DNA of 64,000 nucleotides from NCBI GenBank assembly GCA_028583405.1, contig CM053264.1, positions 10,037,030 to 10,101,029 on the forward strand, given 5' to 3'. The position numbers were made by a program, and so were the translations under genes. The DNA is from Pogonophryne albipinna (taxonomy: Eukaryota; Chordata; Actinopteri; Perciformes; Artedidraconidae). Shown in pieces: positions 37,871 through 52,203 of the stretch (within the stretch, counting starts at the first letter, position 1; each line of letters opens with the position of its first letter). The notes beneath the pieces were generated by a model. It saw only the letters and a list, made by a program, of their open reading frames with translations, did no database searches and was not told where the DNA came from.

Positions 37871-40800
37871 TAAGTGATGAACGCAGAACGAGCAATTGTC
37901 ATTTAATTGAGAAAATGCTGCTCTGGAGTCATATTTTGCATACTAATCAATACAAATGTTGTGTTCAGGGACTCCCAAAAAAAGTGCACGTGGATGCTCA
38001 TTTACTGGTGCAAAGCAGATTAACAGATTTGACATATTTAATTAGCACCTATAGCATTGTTTTCTGCTCTCCTGGGCGACTCATACATCGTATTTTCATC
38101 AGTTTAATTAATGCCGGTGCAACCTCGACTGATTGTTTTTACGGCTCACTCTCATTACCTATCTCCGCACTGATCTCTGTCACATGCACTGGTAATGGCA
38201 TGCATGTAGTGCTATTACGGTGTGGCATTCTCCATGTATCACGGGAGAAATTGGCCCTCTTTTGTGGTGGGGGAAAATGCAGTTTTACTTGTGATTACAT
38301 TTTTTATCTGGAGAACGGTTCCAGCTCGCTTGCTTTCATCATTTAGCAATAACAGCAGCGGAGGAAAAAAAGCCACATCATGTAGACGTCTGAAATGTAA
38401 GGAATAACTTTTGTGGATTTTTACCTTTTGGGATTTCTTCTTTTTGATATCTGCAAAATGACCTTGAAAGCTGAGACCGGCTTTGCTGATTATATCTCTC
38501 CTCACTTGATGAGTCAAGTGTGAATGTGTGTGCAAACCTGGCCTAGTTTCCTCCCACAAACACATCTCCTTAACTGAGTAACGCTACAGTTCAAACCCAA
38601 AGCTCACACAGAATTAAAGATGCATGCCAAGTGACGCGGCTCGCCTGTCACGTATTTGAGCATATTTCCCTGATTGCTCTGTGAGATATCGGCTCACAGC
38701 CCTTTTTTTACTCCTGCAGCTTAAGCTGGCTGGCAGTCGGCCCGCACACACCGACACTTACACTTACACACACACAGATACAGACAACCACATGCAGACG
38801 CGAGCACACATGCTCACTCACTTCTAAAGAGCTGCAGGAAGGCAGAGGCCGATCACATCATGCAAATCGCTGTCGCTTGTTGGGACGTGCACGGCATTAG
38901 AAAAGAAGTGACGGATAGAGGAGAGCAGGGAGGAAGGAAAAAAGGCGGAGGAGGGAGCAAGGGCGCGAGACTTAAAGGCTGCTTTTCAAAAGCTTTTGTG
39001 TTCTTGACCCCCGTCGGTTCCTCTTCACGCTTGCCTGGCCACGGTGACGGAGTGTGTGACATGCCGTCAGACACCTCAAAGGTCAACAAGATAAGCATAT
39101 GGCCTTTGTGATAATGGAAGCAGAGGCAAATATGTATGTCCGCCTGTGTATGCACCTTAAATCCCCCTTTTTCTCTCCGCTGGTCACGGGCTACAGGTGG
39201 CTAGCAAGGTGACACGGCATCTTGTTGTTGAAACAGGAACCGGCCATATGCTTGGGCTTCTGTACAAAGCTGTTTTCCCTGTAAGCATATGTGTCTGCCA
39301 AAAGTTGCCGCGACATCAGTGAACTTGTTTACTTTAATGTTGTCAGCGTTGGCTTTCTTTGTCCGTGGACATCTGCGGTGACTGTGCAAAATGTAAGGAC
39401 GGAGCAAGATCAATATGGGTTTAACAAAGTTTTAAACGAAAGAAAATTGACTTTTTTTCCAATGGCTGCTTTTCTTCTCATCTCCACTTAGGGTAAAGAG
39501 CCCTCACCCGATCGAATTATTTAGATTTTGATATCAACAACACTCCTCTGGTGGTAGAATAGTAAAATATGCCATCTGTTCGTACATTGCAAATATACAA
39601 AATCAGTGAAGCTTAGAAAGCTAATTTATCCAAAATGTAGCTCTTGCAGTCAGGGAAATACATTCGCAGCCAAATGATTCCTCCTGCATTGCAGCACTTT
39701 CCCCAGTGAGTGATGGTTCTTTAACAAGCTCCTCTAAATAGCACGAAGGAACCCTGGGCTTAATGATGACTGCTTTCACACCGATCCAACAGGTGAGGTC
39801 GGGAATGCAGTTAGGAGGACTCAGCGTGGGCAAAGTCACCTTAATCATATAAAGTGCTTGTTACCGTGAAGGTAACACGGGCGTAGAAGTTGTTTGTACA
39901 CTTAAAATTCCCAAATATATTTTAGGATTCTCTAGTAAGTGTGAAATAATTGTACTTAATTGTATAAGCAAGAATGCAGTATGGAGACATTTCTGAGTAT
40001 AGAGGAATAAATGGCTGCCATCGACGAGAGTATGCAACGTCAGCAGATTAGGATAGTGGTGCAAGAAAACTGCCTTCTGTTCCATTTTAAAAATATCTGT
40101 GAGAAAATCTTTATCGGTAATAAACAAAAGTCAAACAAGGCCTAATAAATGCTGGTTAGGGACACTTTTCTTTGCCAAAACAATAGATTGTGTGATCTTG
40201 GGAAACTGACTTAGATGAATGGTATACTAATATACTTTGTGTCACAGTGTCACCTGCATGAGTAGCTGATGTGTTTGAAAATGACTTAATGCCGATATTA
40301 GGTAGATATTCATTAGAAAGTGTTATACGTTGGGCTGAACATGCACAAGGCACACAAAAGACATCCATTGTGCCTACTGTCAGATTTTGAATCTAGAGTG
40401 AAAAGATGAAAATCAATTTGGTTTAAAAAATGTTTTTTAAAAAGTCTAAATGTATCCTGACAGCGCAAGTACCACCAAAGACTATATTCTGAGTTACTGT
40501 GCAGTAATTTATGTGAAGTGAGAGACAAAATGATGTCCTCATTGTCTGTATTTGTGTCTCCTCCCTATATAATGTCACTACAATGTCAAGGATATCATGC
40601 ATCTCAGCTCTGGAGGCCAACCATTAGCTCCACGCTTGCTAAAAGGTACATAACATGTTCATACACACTCCGCGGTCCCATGTGCATCCACCGTGAACCC
40701 TTCAGATGTGCGCACACCTTGTGATGTGACATGATCCGCCTTCAGACCTGCAGAACAGGTTGAGCGCGAGCAGCCTTGCTAAATATTAATCTCCTTTCTT

Positions 40801-42489
40801 TTTGGTCTTATCATTTCAGCTGCATGTGTGTAATGTTTGGCAGGATGCTGACAATGCTTCGGATGAGCCCTGGGGAAGCTGGGAGAGGGAGAAACGTGGA
40901 ACACACCTCATCACAGGACTCCACCAGATGCTGGAGTTGTTCACCCATCGAGCATGAAATTCTGTCCGCCGGGAGATGATTTATAATTTTAGTCTTACTG
41001 CTTGGGGAAAACAGCGAAGGAGAGACTGCACGTGGGAGAATGCGCAACACAAACTGAATGGTTTCCAGACTTTGATTATTTCTCACTCTGTTATTGTGAT
41101 AACGTGGAAGCAAAACAGCAGCGATGAGGAGAACTTGGCATTTAGTTTGGGTACTGGGGTTGGGGGCAATGGTCCTTGCTGATGTTTTGTTTGCATGAGT
41201 CGGCACAATCATTACTGCACATTAGAGGAAACAGGCACATTATGGACGGCCCCACATTGTTTGGCTATCTGGCATGCATCTACCACTGCATGGCGGACGG
41301 CAGCTATCAGCGATACATCAATTATTAGTTTGAGAAAAGGAAGGATAAGGTTTCCCATGGCGGGCAAACACAAACCTGCAATACTTAAGTATAACTGTTA
41401 GTTTCAATGGTGGAGTGTTTTGTCTATAAGCATCCAGGAACAATGCTTTTTTTTATGGCCGTAGAATGTAAAGGCATTATTGTTTATGATTGGCACTGTG
41501 AACACTGTCGGCAAGCAGCCCAAATATTGGTCATAACCTTGTCCATTTTATACAGAATTGGTTATATCTCCCAACATTAACACTAGTTTTAGAACCTGGC
41601 CTTTGGAAATACATCAAAGTTTGCGAACAAAACATATTTTGGTTCATGAATTGCTGATCGCGGCCAACTTCTCTCTTTCTTTCCTTTTTCCTGTCTCTGC
41701 TAATTCTATTTATACTGTAGACTAATTAGGCCGGCACCTAGCCACTAGCCACATCTACAGCACCGCAAGTCAATAAGAAGCTTCGACCTGCCACTCCAAA
41801 ATAAAAAAAAGGGCTTGTGTGAAGAGACAGAGAAATAAAGGGAAAATGTGTCATTTGGTTGATGAATATTTAAAAGGAATGGGGGAAATGTGATATATTA
41901 TCTTAACTTGTTTACCCACAGTAATGTTTTTTAAGTATTTGGGCACAGTTTTTTGATTGACTACATCTACGAGTGAAGCAGATTGCTACTGATACGTACG
42001 TTTCACATTGCATGTGTCATCTATTTGCCCTCTGGCTTTCCTAATCCACTCCTGTGTCACTCCAAATCACAACTGGTGTCATTCTCACTCCCTTTTTCTG
42101 CCTTTTTCCTTTGAATGAATGGATGTGTTGCACTCCCGGGATGTAAAAGCCGAATAAAACACCTCAAAGACAGAAGTAAGTGAGTTTAACATTAAAGTGC
42201 CATCCATCCAAATTCTCACCCTTAAAACAATCAAGCGGCTTTGATTCACCTTGATGTTTGTTTGAAATGACACCTTTTGTGGATGTGGAACTTTATAGAA
42301 ATCTCAAATGGAGCAGAACTGGCTGTGTGGACTTTTCTTTCGGAAAACTCTGACCTACCCCCGCCAACTTTGGTTCCGCTCGCTGCCTAGACAAAAAAAC
42401 CTTAAATAGATTTCTCTAACCTTCACTTATCCCAGTAAGGTTCACTGAGCATGCATGCTGTTTTTTTCTTTCTTTGGGATCGGCCCCGC
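37871..42489. other. No gene recognised, about 4.6 kb
   Basis: A CA-rich impure stretch at 38750-38820. Frames up to 143 codons (37915-38346) and 133 codons (40811-41212, minus) overlap others and have no domain. I see no repeat with confidence. Confidence 0.5.
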
Positions 42490-42690
42490 TTCACTTTTAT
42501 ACACTTACACACATTCACACCAAGGAGCTGCCCGGCAGTAACACAGTCCTCAACTAGTAGCCCTCTGAGGAATTCCTCTCGGGCAGGTGGGGATAAATTG
42601 TCTAGCTCAAGGACATTTCAATGGGAATCGAGCAGGTTTCTCATTTACTTCCCTGGCCAGGTTTTCCCAGTTGTTGGGGAAACTGGACCT
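42490..42690 (-). repeat. tRNA-derived SINE, degraded
   Basis: On the minus strand CCTGCTCGATTCCCATTGAA contains a B-box-like GCTCGATTCCC. It is followed by TGTCCTTGAGCTAGACAATT and ATCCCCACCTGCCCGAGAGG, a variant of the common fish SINE body 'CCTTGAGCAAGGCACTTAACCCC', and then GGTGTGAATGTGTGTAAGTG near the 3' end at 42490-42520. The order and spacing fit a SINE of that family. A 123-codon plus frame runs across it and is not a gene. Confidence 0.6.
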
Positions 42691-42989
42691 CTCACATCTC
42701 TGTTTTTATTTTTGTGTTTTATAACCAATGCTAGGTGGTTGATTTCGGTCAAGGGTACTTTTAAAACTACTTGGACTTTAGTTATGTCACCATTCTTGGG
42801 CCGTCTGATTTCAAGGACTTGACTTCTGAAGACTTTTGAGGAGATTTGAGTATAAACATTAGTTCACTTCTTCTTTGCACAGCCTTTCAAACTAAAATGT
42901 TGTTCGACCACTGCTTCAAAAATGTCTTTGTCCCAAAATTACAGACCTTTGAACACCTTTAAAAAAAAAGAAAAAAGGACCCATCTGTT

Positions 42990-43072
42990 GCTCACCCTTG
43001 GTGTGAATACACATCTGAAGCACTTTGTGATGTTTTTTTTCTTTTAAGGGGCTTTATAAATAAACTTACGTA
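42990..43072 (+). repeat. SINE/LINE 3'-tail-like fragment
   Basis: CTTGGTGTGAATACACATCT, GAAGCACTTTGTGATG and GGGGCTTTATAAATAAAC match the style of 'AAAGCGCTTTGTGA ... AAAGCGCTTTATAAATAAA' tails in fish SINEs and their partner LINEs. It lies 300 bp from the SINE at 42490-42690 but in the other orientation, so it is probably a separate insertion. Confidence 0.55.
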
Positions 43073-46000
43073 AGACTAAAATGTTTTTCAAGTCCAGTAG
43101 CAGATTTTAGGACACAAAAGACGGCAAAGAATGCTCCAACTGTGTCCTCAAAATGTATTCAAATGAGTTGATCTCAGCAGAAGGCCCTTTTGCTGAAGCA
43201 ATTGATCTTGAAATAATGATTCAGTAGGAGGCAAGTCAGACTTGTCCTTACTCTCAGCCCCATTGTATGTATATTGTTCACAAAGAAGTTATATACATGC
43301 AATAAACAAAAGAATGATTCGCCCACAGACGGTTGGACTAGTTGGTCTTATGCCAGAAATATGCCAGCTTTCTGACCTGGAGAACCCCATACATTCATTG
43401 CTACTTGGCTGAAACCGAAAGTGTTTCATGCCCTGGCACTCGACACTTTCATTATACAGAAGCCCCGGGGCAATGTCTTCACAGGCGCCACCATATGAGG
43501 GGATGTCATTGTCTTGTGGAAGAAAAGCTCCTTTAGTTAGTCAGCCATAGAGCCTCCAGCAGTAGAGACACATCTTAACATAAGATTTGAAGGTTATGTC
43601 TGGGTGAGTGAAACTTTGACCTTCCATGCACCACTGATCTACTTTTCATATGTTTAACCAAAAATATGTCTGGGCCAACTATTTCTTTAGCAGCCAAACT
43701 GGAGAGCTTAAGGTCACTTTGTAGGGCTGGAGCCCCCGGTGGAAAACCTTGTGTAACCAAATATTTCAATATATTTCCCATTAATCATGATCTACTTCCT
43801 GTTTTGATGCCAATGTCATTTGTAGAACACATTATTCTGATTTATTAGACGTATGTGGTACAGTTTAACCTCTGAGTCATTGTCTAAATCCCCAATATTT
43901 CCAGAAAAATACAACCAAGTTCGCCAACACACTTCCGAAAGCTTTGATTAAGAGGTTACATCACGGAACCAGAGCCAAAATGGAAAAATTGGCATGAAAA
44001 GAGCAAACAAAAATACAGGTACATGTATAGCATTGTGAAAATACTATTTAGATTGGATGAATGTGTCACCGAATATCAAATGCTTAGGGCAGAAAAAGAA
44101 TTCCACGTTTTATTTTTAACTGCCATATCTTTGTACCTTAAAATTGTTGCTGTTGAGAAAAGTTGGTTGGCTAAGAATGGCCGTTAGTTGTTGATGTGTT
44201 TTACACCCTGAAGGCATTCTATCATTGTTTTTTTACACACAACATTTTTTTAGCGTAAGGGGGTGTTCACATGCTGCTAGTGGCCAACAGATTGGGACAT
44301 AATTCAACATTCATACGGTTCTAATAATAAGTGGTTAATGGTTGATACATATGCGGGTTGAAAGAAGCAGAATAACTGCTAATGAACCCAACACAACTAA
44401 GTACAGTCCAATAGCTCAGACCTCAGGGAGCATTAACTGCATTACTGCCTTCATGTGGTTTGTACAGTGTCCGTGTCCACGCATTGATTGAGACGGACTT
44501 GTGCTGTAGCCCTGGACAGATCAGTGAAAAGTATGGGTTTCCCCCGCTCCTGACCGATGCGATCCTGCCGAATAGTAATGATGACAAAAGTATCTGTGTG
44601 ACAGAGCGCCCGCGCAGACACAAACTGAAGGATCTTGAAGGTTCTTTCATCATATGTGGAGGTCAGTGCGTGTGGCGAGGGGAAGCACAATGTATTGTCC
44701 AAACACAGACTTGTAAATAATGGGCAGGAACGGTAAACAGTGGGATGTCATCTCAGGCAAAATAAACAATGAGATGAGGCTGCAAAACAGGTTTGCAGAC
44801 ACAGTTGACTTCATTAGCTAAAAAAACAGATGTATCTAACCTCACCGAATCTTATCGTAAAAGCAATAAATCCAGTTGCTTTACTTTGATAATCTCGAAG
44901 AATGCACACAGGGAGTCGTTGCGATGCAATGAATGATGAATTACTTTGGCCGTTGATGACGTCAGATATTTATCATATGCTGAAATTGGAAAATGAATGC
45001 ACTTGAATTCAATAATTCATGTGCATTCAGGGGAAACTGGAAATCTATTAGTGTCTCCATCATCTGTCGACAGCCCATTTGTACGGCAGATAGTGGCAAC
45101 ATCTCATCGTCAGAACCATTCTTCATGCATTGACAAACACCATCTACTTTACTGAGTTTACAATATTCCAATAGGCATTATTATAGGAACAGATGAGGAG
45201 ATTACTATATACTGTCTAATAACTCTCAGTATGTCACCTTGTGTACATTTCAGTTTATTGCTAGTTTTTAGTGTTCGTTCCACTGTGATTAACTTTAATA
45301 ACCGTTTTGTTATCACTAGCAGTTTGTCTCTCATTTCTCCGACTCTTTTTCTCCTTCACTTCTGACTCATTTCATTATATTTTTCTCATCAGCTCATCAT
45401 TACTTGATTTACTTGAGTTTTGAGAATTACAGCTGTGATATTTGTTCTAAATTTATTTAGTTTGAGGCTATTTTAGAGTCAACTTTTTCTGTTGTCCTTG
45501 ACTTTTTGAGTAAATACCCCTCGATCTTCAGTGCTTTGCTGATGCTTTCTCATTACATCTTAAAAAGACTTTTGATTATCTGATGAAGAAGCATGCACAT
45601 CCTGATTTCTTGGCAATTTCTCTCTAATTACATAAGATAGGGAAGCATGCAAAATGACAGATGGGTCATTGTCGTGATCCGGGAGATGGAGAGAATCATT
45701 TCCCCAATGATCCAGACACCAAAAAAAAGTGCATCATCTGGAACGCATTAGCAGACTGTCTCATTATTTTAAGGAGAAAAACTGGATCTGTATTTTGAGC
45801 AGAGTCCAAGACTGCAAGCTTGTGGAGGGTAAACAGATTTTAATGATGGCAACAACCATTAGACTCTCAAATGTAATAATCCTGATTGAACCGCTAACTA
45901 CAAAACTTTTTTTTGAACCAGTCATTTCAATTAACGGCGGGAAAGTAGAACAAGATGAAGTGGACGTTGGCAGCCTTTAAAGCTGGGTATGCCTCAATCA

Positions 46001-49000
46001 GAGGATATGAACACTTTCTACAAGAACAAACTAAAGGAAATACGTTGAAACTTCTTCTTTATGCTGCTCAGTTATGCAGGAAGGACTCATTGCCCCCCAA
46101 GTCCTCCTCCTGCGCGACATTTATCCTGGGACAGAGTCAGCGGGTGGTTGACATGTGCAGAAGGAAAGGGAGTGGCAGGGGCAGCACCTCTCAACAGGTG
46201 CAGACCATTAGCGTGAAAGAAGCCTTGCAAAAATTAGCAGAGTAAAAATGAAGAGGGCAGATACGTCAAAGCATGCTTCGTCTCATGTTTATGTATACCG
46301 ATTTTAAGCTATTCTTGTTTGACCGATTCTCAAAGACACAAAAAAGGTGACGCAAGAACTTCTAAAGTTAAGATGAAAAGTTTTAAATCTTCACCAACAT
46401 GCCACCTTTCGCTATGTACAGACCTGACGAGTCGCTATTCAACAAGAAAACATGAACCATGCTGCAACACCACACAACTTCCAATACTGCTTCTTTTTTA
46501 TTTACTAAGCTTTGATCATGCACACCTCAACCATGTGCTACTGCCTGTCTCCAGCCCTGCTGGTGTTCCTGCATTGTGTAGAGTTCACTCACACAAAAGA
46601 AAGCAACAGCATGTACAACAGAGGCAGAGAAACACAGGGAATAATGTATCATAGACGTGAGCTAAAGTCTGGGCTGTTATCCAGCAGTTATTATTTAAAA
46701 TGTAAGTACCGTTATAGTGTGCATATCTTTTTTTCTGATACAGGACATTATACATCCACACAGACGTACATATGAGACATGCGTACTGGGCGATTCCTGA
46801 ACATCAGAGACCCATCTTAGCTTCATCAGATCTGGAGAGCCTGCTCTTTATTCCCTATCATGTGAGTAAAGCGGCCCCCTGCTGTGACTAATCTGCAGGA
46901 CAAGAGAAGTAAGACTTCAGAGCTAAATGGCAGGGCAGGAAGTCGATATTCCAAGAGTGATATCGTTCAAAGACTACCCTCCAGTGTCCATATTTCAGTG
47001 ACAATTACTTAGTTGATTGGATGTTTGAAACGGGAAAGTTATAAATGTATATGTGGATTTTAATAACCTAATACATCTTTTATAGGGATGATTTTGCTGT
47101 GGATTTGTCAATTATTGGACATTTAAGATGTCAAAATGGTATTACTTGACAGAGAAAAGGCTGCTTTCATTACGCTTAATTATACTATTGCTTTTAACTG
47201 TTGCATTAGCATGTAAGCAGCACCTTTGTGTTGTAGCAGGCTATGATGGGATACTATCTAGTTTGGATATCCCACTGTCTTATTTAAGATTGAACATACA
47301 CATCCTGTGACAGTGACTTCTAATTTAGGTGCATGAGATAATAGAAGATAAATAAATATTATTGTTAGAAGGTAAAATGCTATTTACTTTGGCACCAGTG
47401 CTCTGCGTCTTGAGAAGCAGATAAGAGGAGATAAGAGGAGAGGGAGTGATCGCTGCTAAACCCCCGGGGATCGAAGAGAAGCGGGTTCACAGGTAGATGC
47501 TGGGGGGTTGGAGGGAGCAAATAAAGAGTGAAGAAGCAGCGGGAAGCTTTGGCATCAACAGACCTAGCGGGTAAACACAAGGGTATGGAGCTGGCTAGTG
47601 GGGAAAATAGCAGAAATGGCAGATTTTTCTTTTTTTCTTCTTCATTGACCGGTGAGTCTTTGTTCTGAACCTTGCAGAAGCAGCTGGGGAGAGAATCTTT
47701 TTGTGTTGCTACTTTGTACTGCAACTGCTGCACAACAATTCCCCTCGGGATGCAGAAAGATCCATCCCGTCTTATCTAAAGAGTGGCTAGAAAATGGACT
47801 GTCAGATGAGCACAGTTTTCAATCCACAGCAATGACAGTCAGTGTTCTTCTGTCAAGACTCAGGACAGTAGCCTACAAACTAACCTGCGTTAAGAAAAAA
47901 AAGGCTGATCACCCCTTACTGTGGCTCAGATTTTCAAAGTTCACCTAAAGTAAGGTCACAGCATGATTCAGGTTCACGGGACAAACATAGCAATAATACT
48001 TTCACCTCTGGACACCCAATGTAACCAAGAGGACACTGTTAAGCCTGTTGCTTTAAGATTTTTCTATTTCATTTAAACAGTATTCTGCACTAATGGGTCC
48101 TTTTATCCAGCACCCATTATAGGCCCACACACTATATATGCCATGTAGCTATGGAAACACATATTTTCTTTATTTCTAGCTGCATTTAGCCTAAGTAATT
48201 GTTGGAGCCTTTTACACTGACAATTCAAAGTATGGTTGCATCCAAATGACGTTGTCCTTGGGAGTTGATGAGTCATGACTTAGAATTACATGCATAATCA
48301 AATTCATGGAGGACAGTATGCCAGAAAGTACACCTCAAGGAATCTACCATGCAACAAAACTCTAAGCAGAGTTCGAAACGAAGCATGTGTGATGTGGGTC
48401 AAAGGAGGGACAAGAGAGAACTGTTCTGACCAAAGTCTGTGATGGAAGATTTTGCAAGGAAATGTAGCCCACACTTGTAAATGGCAGAGATCTGGTAGAT
48501 TGGTCATTATACTCATCCAATAAAATACAAAATGTTGTCAGTAAATGGAGCCAAGGTCAAAATAGTCTTAAAGAACGAGCTACTGACTACCAATTACCTT
48601 GCGACTACACTCTGTAGCTGTTAGCTTCAGACAGCATAAATCAACAAAAATGTCAAGCTTCTTGAATGTGGCGACTCTAAGATAGCAGATTATAGGTTGA
48701 GCAAATCTGCAAACAATGATGGGACCAATTCCAAATGTCTAATTGTGCCACGCTCATACTGAGATATCCAAAAACACTGACGGCAGTTCCCGCCAAAGAG
48801 GCTTAAGATGCACCCATTAAAGGTGCTGAATACTTATTGCATTCATATAATAAAATGTGTTTATTTTAGCCTCAAGGCTTTTGAAAAGCACCAGATATAT
48901 CTCTACTGAGCTCCAGCAAATGTGTCACATCTGTTTTGGCTCTGCCCAAAATTAACTGATTTTCGGCTATATTCAAATGAGTTTCTGACTTTCTAAAATT

Positions 49001-51014
49001 ATCCAGATCCTCATACTTCCAACACTTGGCTCTGTACTCTTCTTCTTTATTTTCTTGCCTAATGAATGTTATTTTTTGTTTGTAGTATCATCACACTTGC
49101 TTACCATTGAACATACAGCTTGATATGTCATGGGACATTTGTTATGTGCAATAGGCAAGGTCTACATAACAAACTCTTTCAACAAAGACTTTTCAAAGGA
49201 GCTTTTCAGAGTCAGAAGAGGACCACGTGCAGGAGGCTTTTGTTCAGAATTGTAAAGGCTTGGTCTTCTACAAACATGTCTACAGGTTCTGCCATTTGTA
49301 AAGACACTTTTTAAAAATTGTTTTTTTGTCTAGATTGACTTCATTCATGTGTTACTATGGTGATACTATTTAATATGATAAGGTCTGGTACTACATTCTC
49401 AGTATCCACTCAGTACAAAGGCTATGAAATAATGTGTCTGAAACTACTTTGCTTTCAGTGTTCCACTTGCATTTTCTCACAATGGCAGTGAAAAAGTATC
49501 TCACAACGAACGCACATACAAGGTTTAGATTATACTTGATTAAGATAATGATGATGAAAAATACTCGTATGGGGGAACGAAGCAGAGCGTAGTCCTTGGT
49601 CCAGTATATGTGCAACGAACAGCTGCAACTGTATTCATATGTATGCATATAATTACCTATTGATTTAAGCTTTTGAAGTGCTAGTTCTAAGATGAACAAT
49701 ATACGGAGCAGATAATCAGTAACATTGTTGGTTGAAGATGTTCATGGCCCATCTCTTTGCCCTATTTCACAGAGGTCTAAAGGGCGATTGATCACCTAAG
49801 CATTTTCCAAAGCATCTACTGGAATCCATCTGGACCTTTCTGACCTCAATGTACAGCTTGCCTCAGCCATAATTTATCCCCGTAACCCCCACCCCAACCA
49901 CCTCGCCCTGGGATTTTAATACGGTTCAAATGAGTTGAGCATGTCGGAAAAGTTTTCTTCTTTCAATTGGTTTTGAGTCAGTGATGGACGGCCCTTATTT
50001 CACTCTGCCATGTTGACATGTAAGAGATGGGGCACTACCGTTTAAAAGTCAATATCACTGAGACAGATTGGCAATTTAAGAAAGAGAAGTGACACACTGA
50101 GTATTCAGAAGGGACATATCAGAACTTAATGTGTGCCAAAATATGACATATGACTAACAAGAATAAAAAGAATGTGGCATTTGTTAACTTAAGGAACACC
50201 CCGGCTTTGTAAAATATATTTAATTGGCTGCTCTATTTTATGACTGACACGTTCAACATGAACTTATTATAAAATGCACCTAACAAGAAATGTGTCTTTT
50301 CATTTTAAAATAACTCACCTGCCTTAAACAGTAGGGGAGCAGAGTAGCATAGCAATTAGGAAAATGTGAATTAGTTTTAGGTGATGACGAATCATCCAAC
50401 TCTATGGAGTGTTATTGAAGAAGAGAAATAATGTGTACCAGCTCCGAGGTTGCTGCTTGTAGATGACCCTGACTTTTGACCTTCTTTTCAACGAGTACAA
50501 GTGAAAAGACAGTTTACACACTTAGGGACCGATATTATCATATGGTGATCTAAAGCGCTTAGAGACTATTATGATCTTTAAACCCTGCTGTAAAAAGGTG
50601 TTGAATAACAAAAAACAATATAATTAGTAGTTTGGGGTTTTTGAGAGCCTTGCCAGTAATGCAGCTATACATTCAAATGGTGTTTCTAGAAGAAGGGTCG
50701 TGGGGTCATTACATTTGAACAGGGTCTAACCACCTGGTAGCGTGAAAGTGCACTTATGGTCCTAAAAGGAAAAGATCAATTCTCTAGGGAGTAATACAAA
50801 ATTGACCTCATAGCGGTGCTTGATGAAATATGATTGCACATAAGAAATGTGGATATCGTCTGGGAACCATGAACGCCTAAACATGTGTGTCGATCTGTCA
50901 AGTAGATGAGTTATTTCAGTGAAGTTATTTTGATCTGCTAGAGGAAAAGTCAAGGGGATCACCAGGAGGATGCATCCTCTTGGGAGCATCAATATTATTT
51001 CTGTTTGGATAGGC
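43073..51014. other. No gene recognised, about 7.9 kb
   Basis: Frames of 83-117 codons (for example 45955-46245, 46319-46654 and 47380-47733) have no motif. The 45955-46245 plus frame (96 codons) has an unremarkable composition, but no splice or homologue can be shown. A 16-bp hairpin lies at 44994-45029. Confidence 0.5.
44994..45029. repeat. 16-bp inverted repeat, one mismatch, 4-nt loop
   Basis: TGAATGCACTTGAATT (44994-45009), loop CAAT, then AATTCATGTGCATTCA (45014-45029). One T/A difference separates the arms. Confidence 0.9.
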
Positions 51015-51552
51015 TGTTCTGTTGGATAGGCTGGAAAGGTATATTACCACAGCTGACAACCAGTTTGGTTTTAAAAGAAAACATGGCACAGATATGTGTA
51101 TTTTTGCTTTAAAAGACATTATAGCAAAATATAGAAGCCATAATTCCACCATGCTTCTGTGTTTTATTGATGCTTCCAAGGCATTTGATAGACTGAATCA
51201 TTACAAATTATTTGACAAAATGTGCCAGAGAGGGGAACCCGAGTACATAATAAGGATCTTAGCCTTTTGGTATGCACATCAGACTATGCAGGTGAAGTGG
51301 GGCAATACTGTGTCTGAACATTTTTATGTTGGTAATGGGGTCAAGCAAGGTGGGATTTGATCTCCTTTGTTGTTTAATCTGTACATGGATGATCTGTCTA
51401 GGAAACTGAACTTGTGTAAAACTGGCTGTCATCGGTGCTACTGTTGTCAACCACCTTATGTACGCTATGATTTAATCATCTTCTCCCCATGCAGTGCTGG
51501 CTTACAACAGCTTCTGAGGACTTGTTCCCAGTATGGCATTGATTTTAATATG

Positions 51553-51933
51553 AAAGGTGGGGTAGGTAAGTTTGAGAAACCGATTTGTGATACACTTTAT
51601 GTTATATTCCATGGAATGCTCTTAACATCCCGATAGCAATGAATATCTTAAGTGCTTTGACAAAAAATCCATAAAGAAATATCATCTGTGGAAGCCGTGA
51701 CGCTGTAAAAAGCACGACCAATCATCTGAGCCGGCTAAAGTAACTGGATGGCCTACCTGCCTGTCAGCCTTCCATCTGTGCACAAACTTATCTCGTGCCC
51801 TCATTGGTCATGGGCGCGTTCGTGTGTGTTGGAGGAGGGGCTCTGTAAGGAAGTGGCAGATTTCTTCCTTCTGTGTATTTTCAAATTCTACCGCACTCGA
51901 GCTGGTTTCTCCGAAATTACCTACCCCACCTTT
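51553..51933. mobile_element. Nested non-autonomous TIR element inside LINE C
   Basis: A 381-bp element with inverted ends: AAAGGTGGGGTAGGTAAGTT... on the left, and on the right ...AATTACCTACCCCACCTTT. The inverse of the right end reads AAAGGTGGGGTAGGTAATTT, and similarity extends to GAGAAACC in both. There is no transposase frame. It separates two halves of a LINE reading frame, which proves insertion after the LINE arrived. The flanks TTTTAATAT and TTTAAGTAT may be a diverged target duplication of about 8-9 bp (hAT-like), but TIR and duplication overlap in sequence, so I leave the superfamily open. Confidence 0.85.
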
Positions 51934-52203
51934 AAGTATAACGCCAAGAAGAGTAGCATCATGATTGTGCGAAGTAAAGAGGATAAAAAGGCTGTATTTC
52001 CTCATTGTATTCTCAGTAGCAACATTCTACTTGTGTGCAGTGAGATGAAGTACCTGTCATTATATTTCTGATGATCTCACAGATGACAAAGACATCCATA
52101 GACAACGCTGCAAACTGTATGCCCAGGCAAACATATTAATGCAGAAGTTTCACAAGTGCTCTGTAGATGTCAAGGTATCACTTTTTAAAGCTTTCTGTAC
52201 ACT

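Noticed and set aside
45955..46245. 96-codon plus-strand frame as a possible small gene
   Set aside because: No family recognised, no upstream promoter or splice context, and a different frame overlaps its start.
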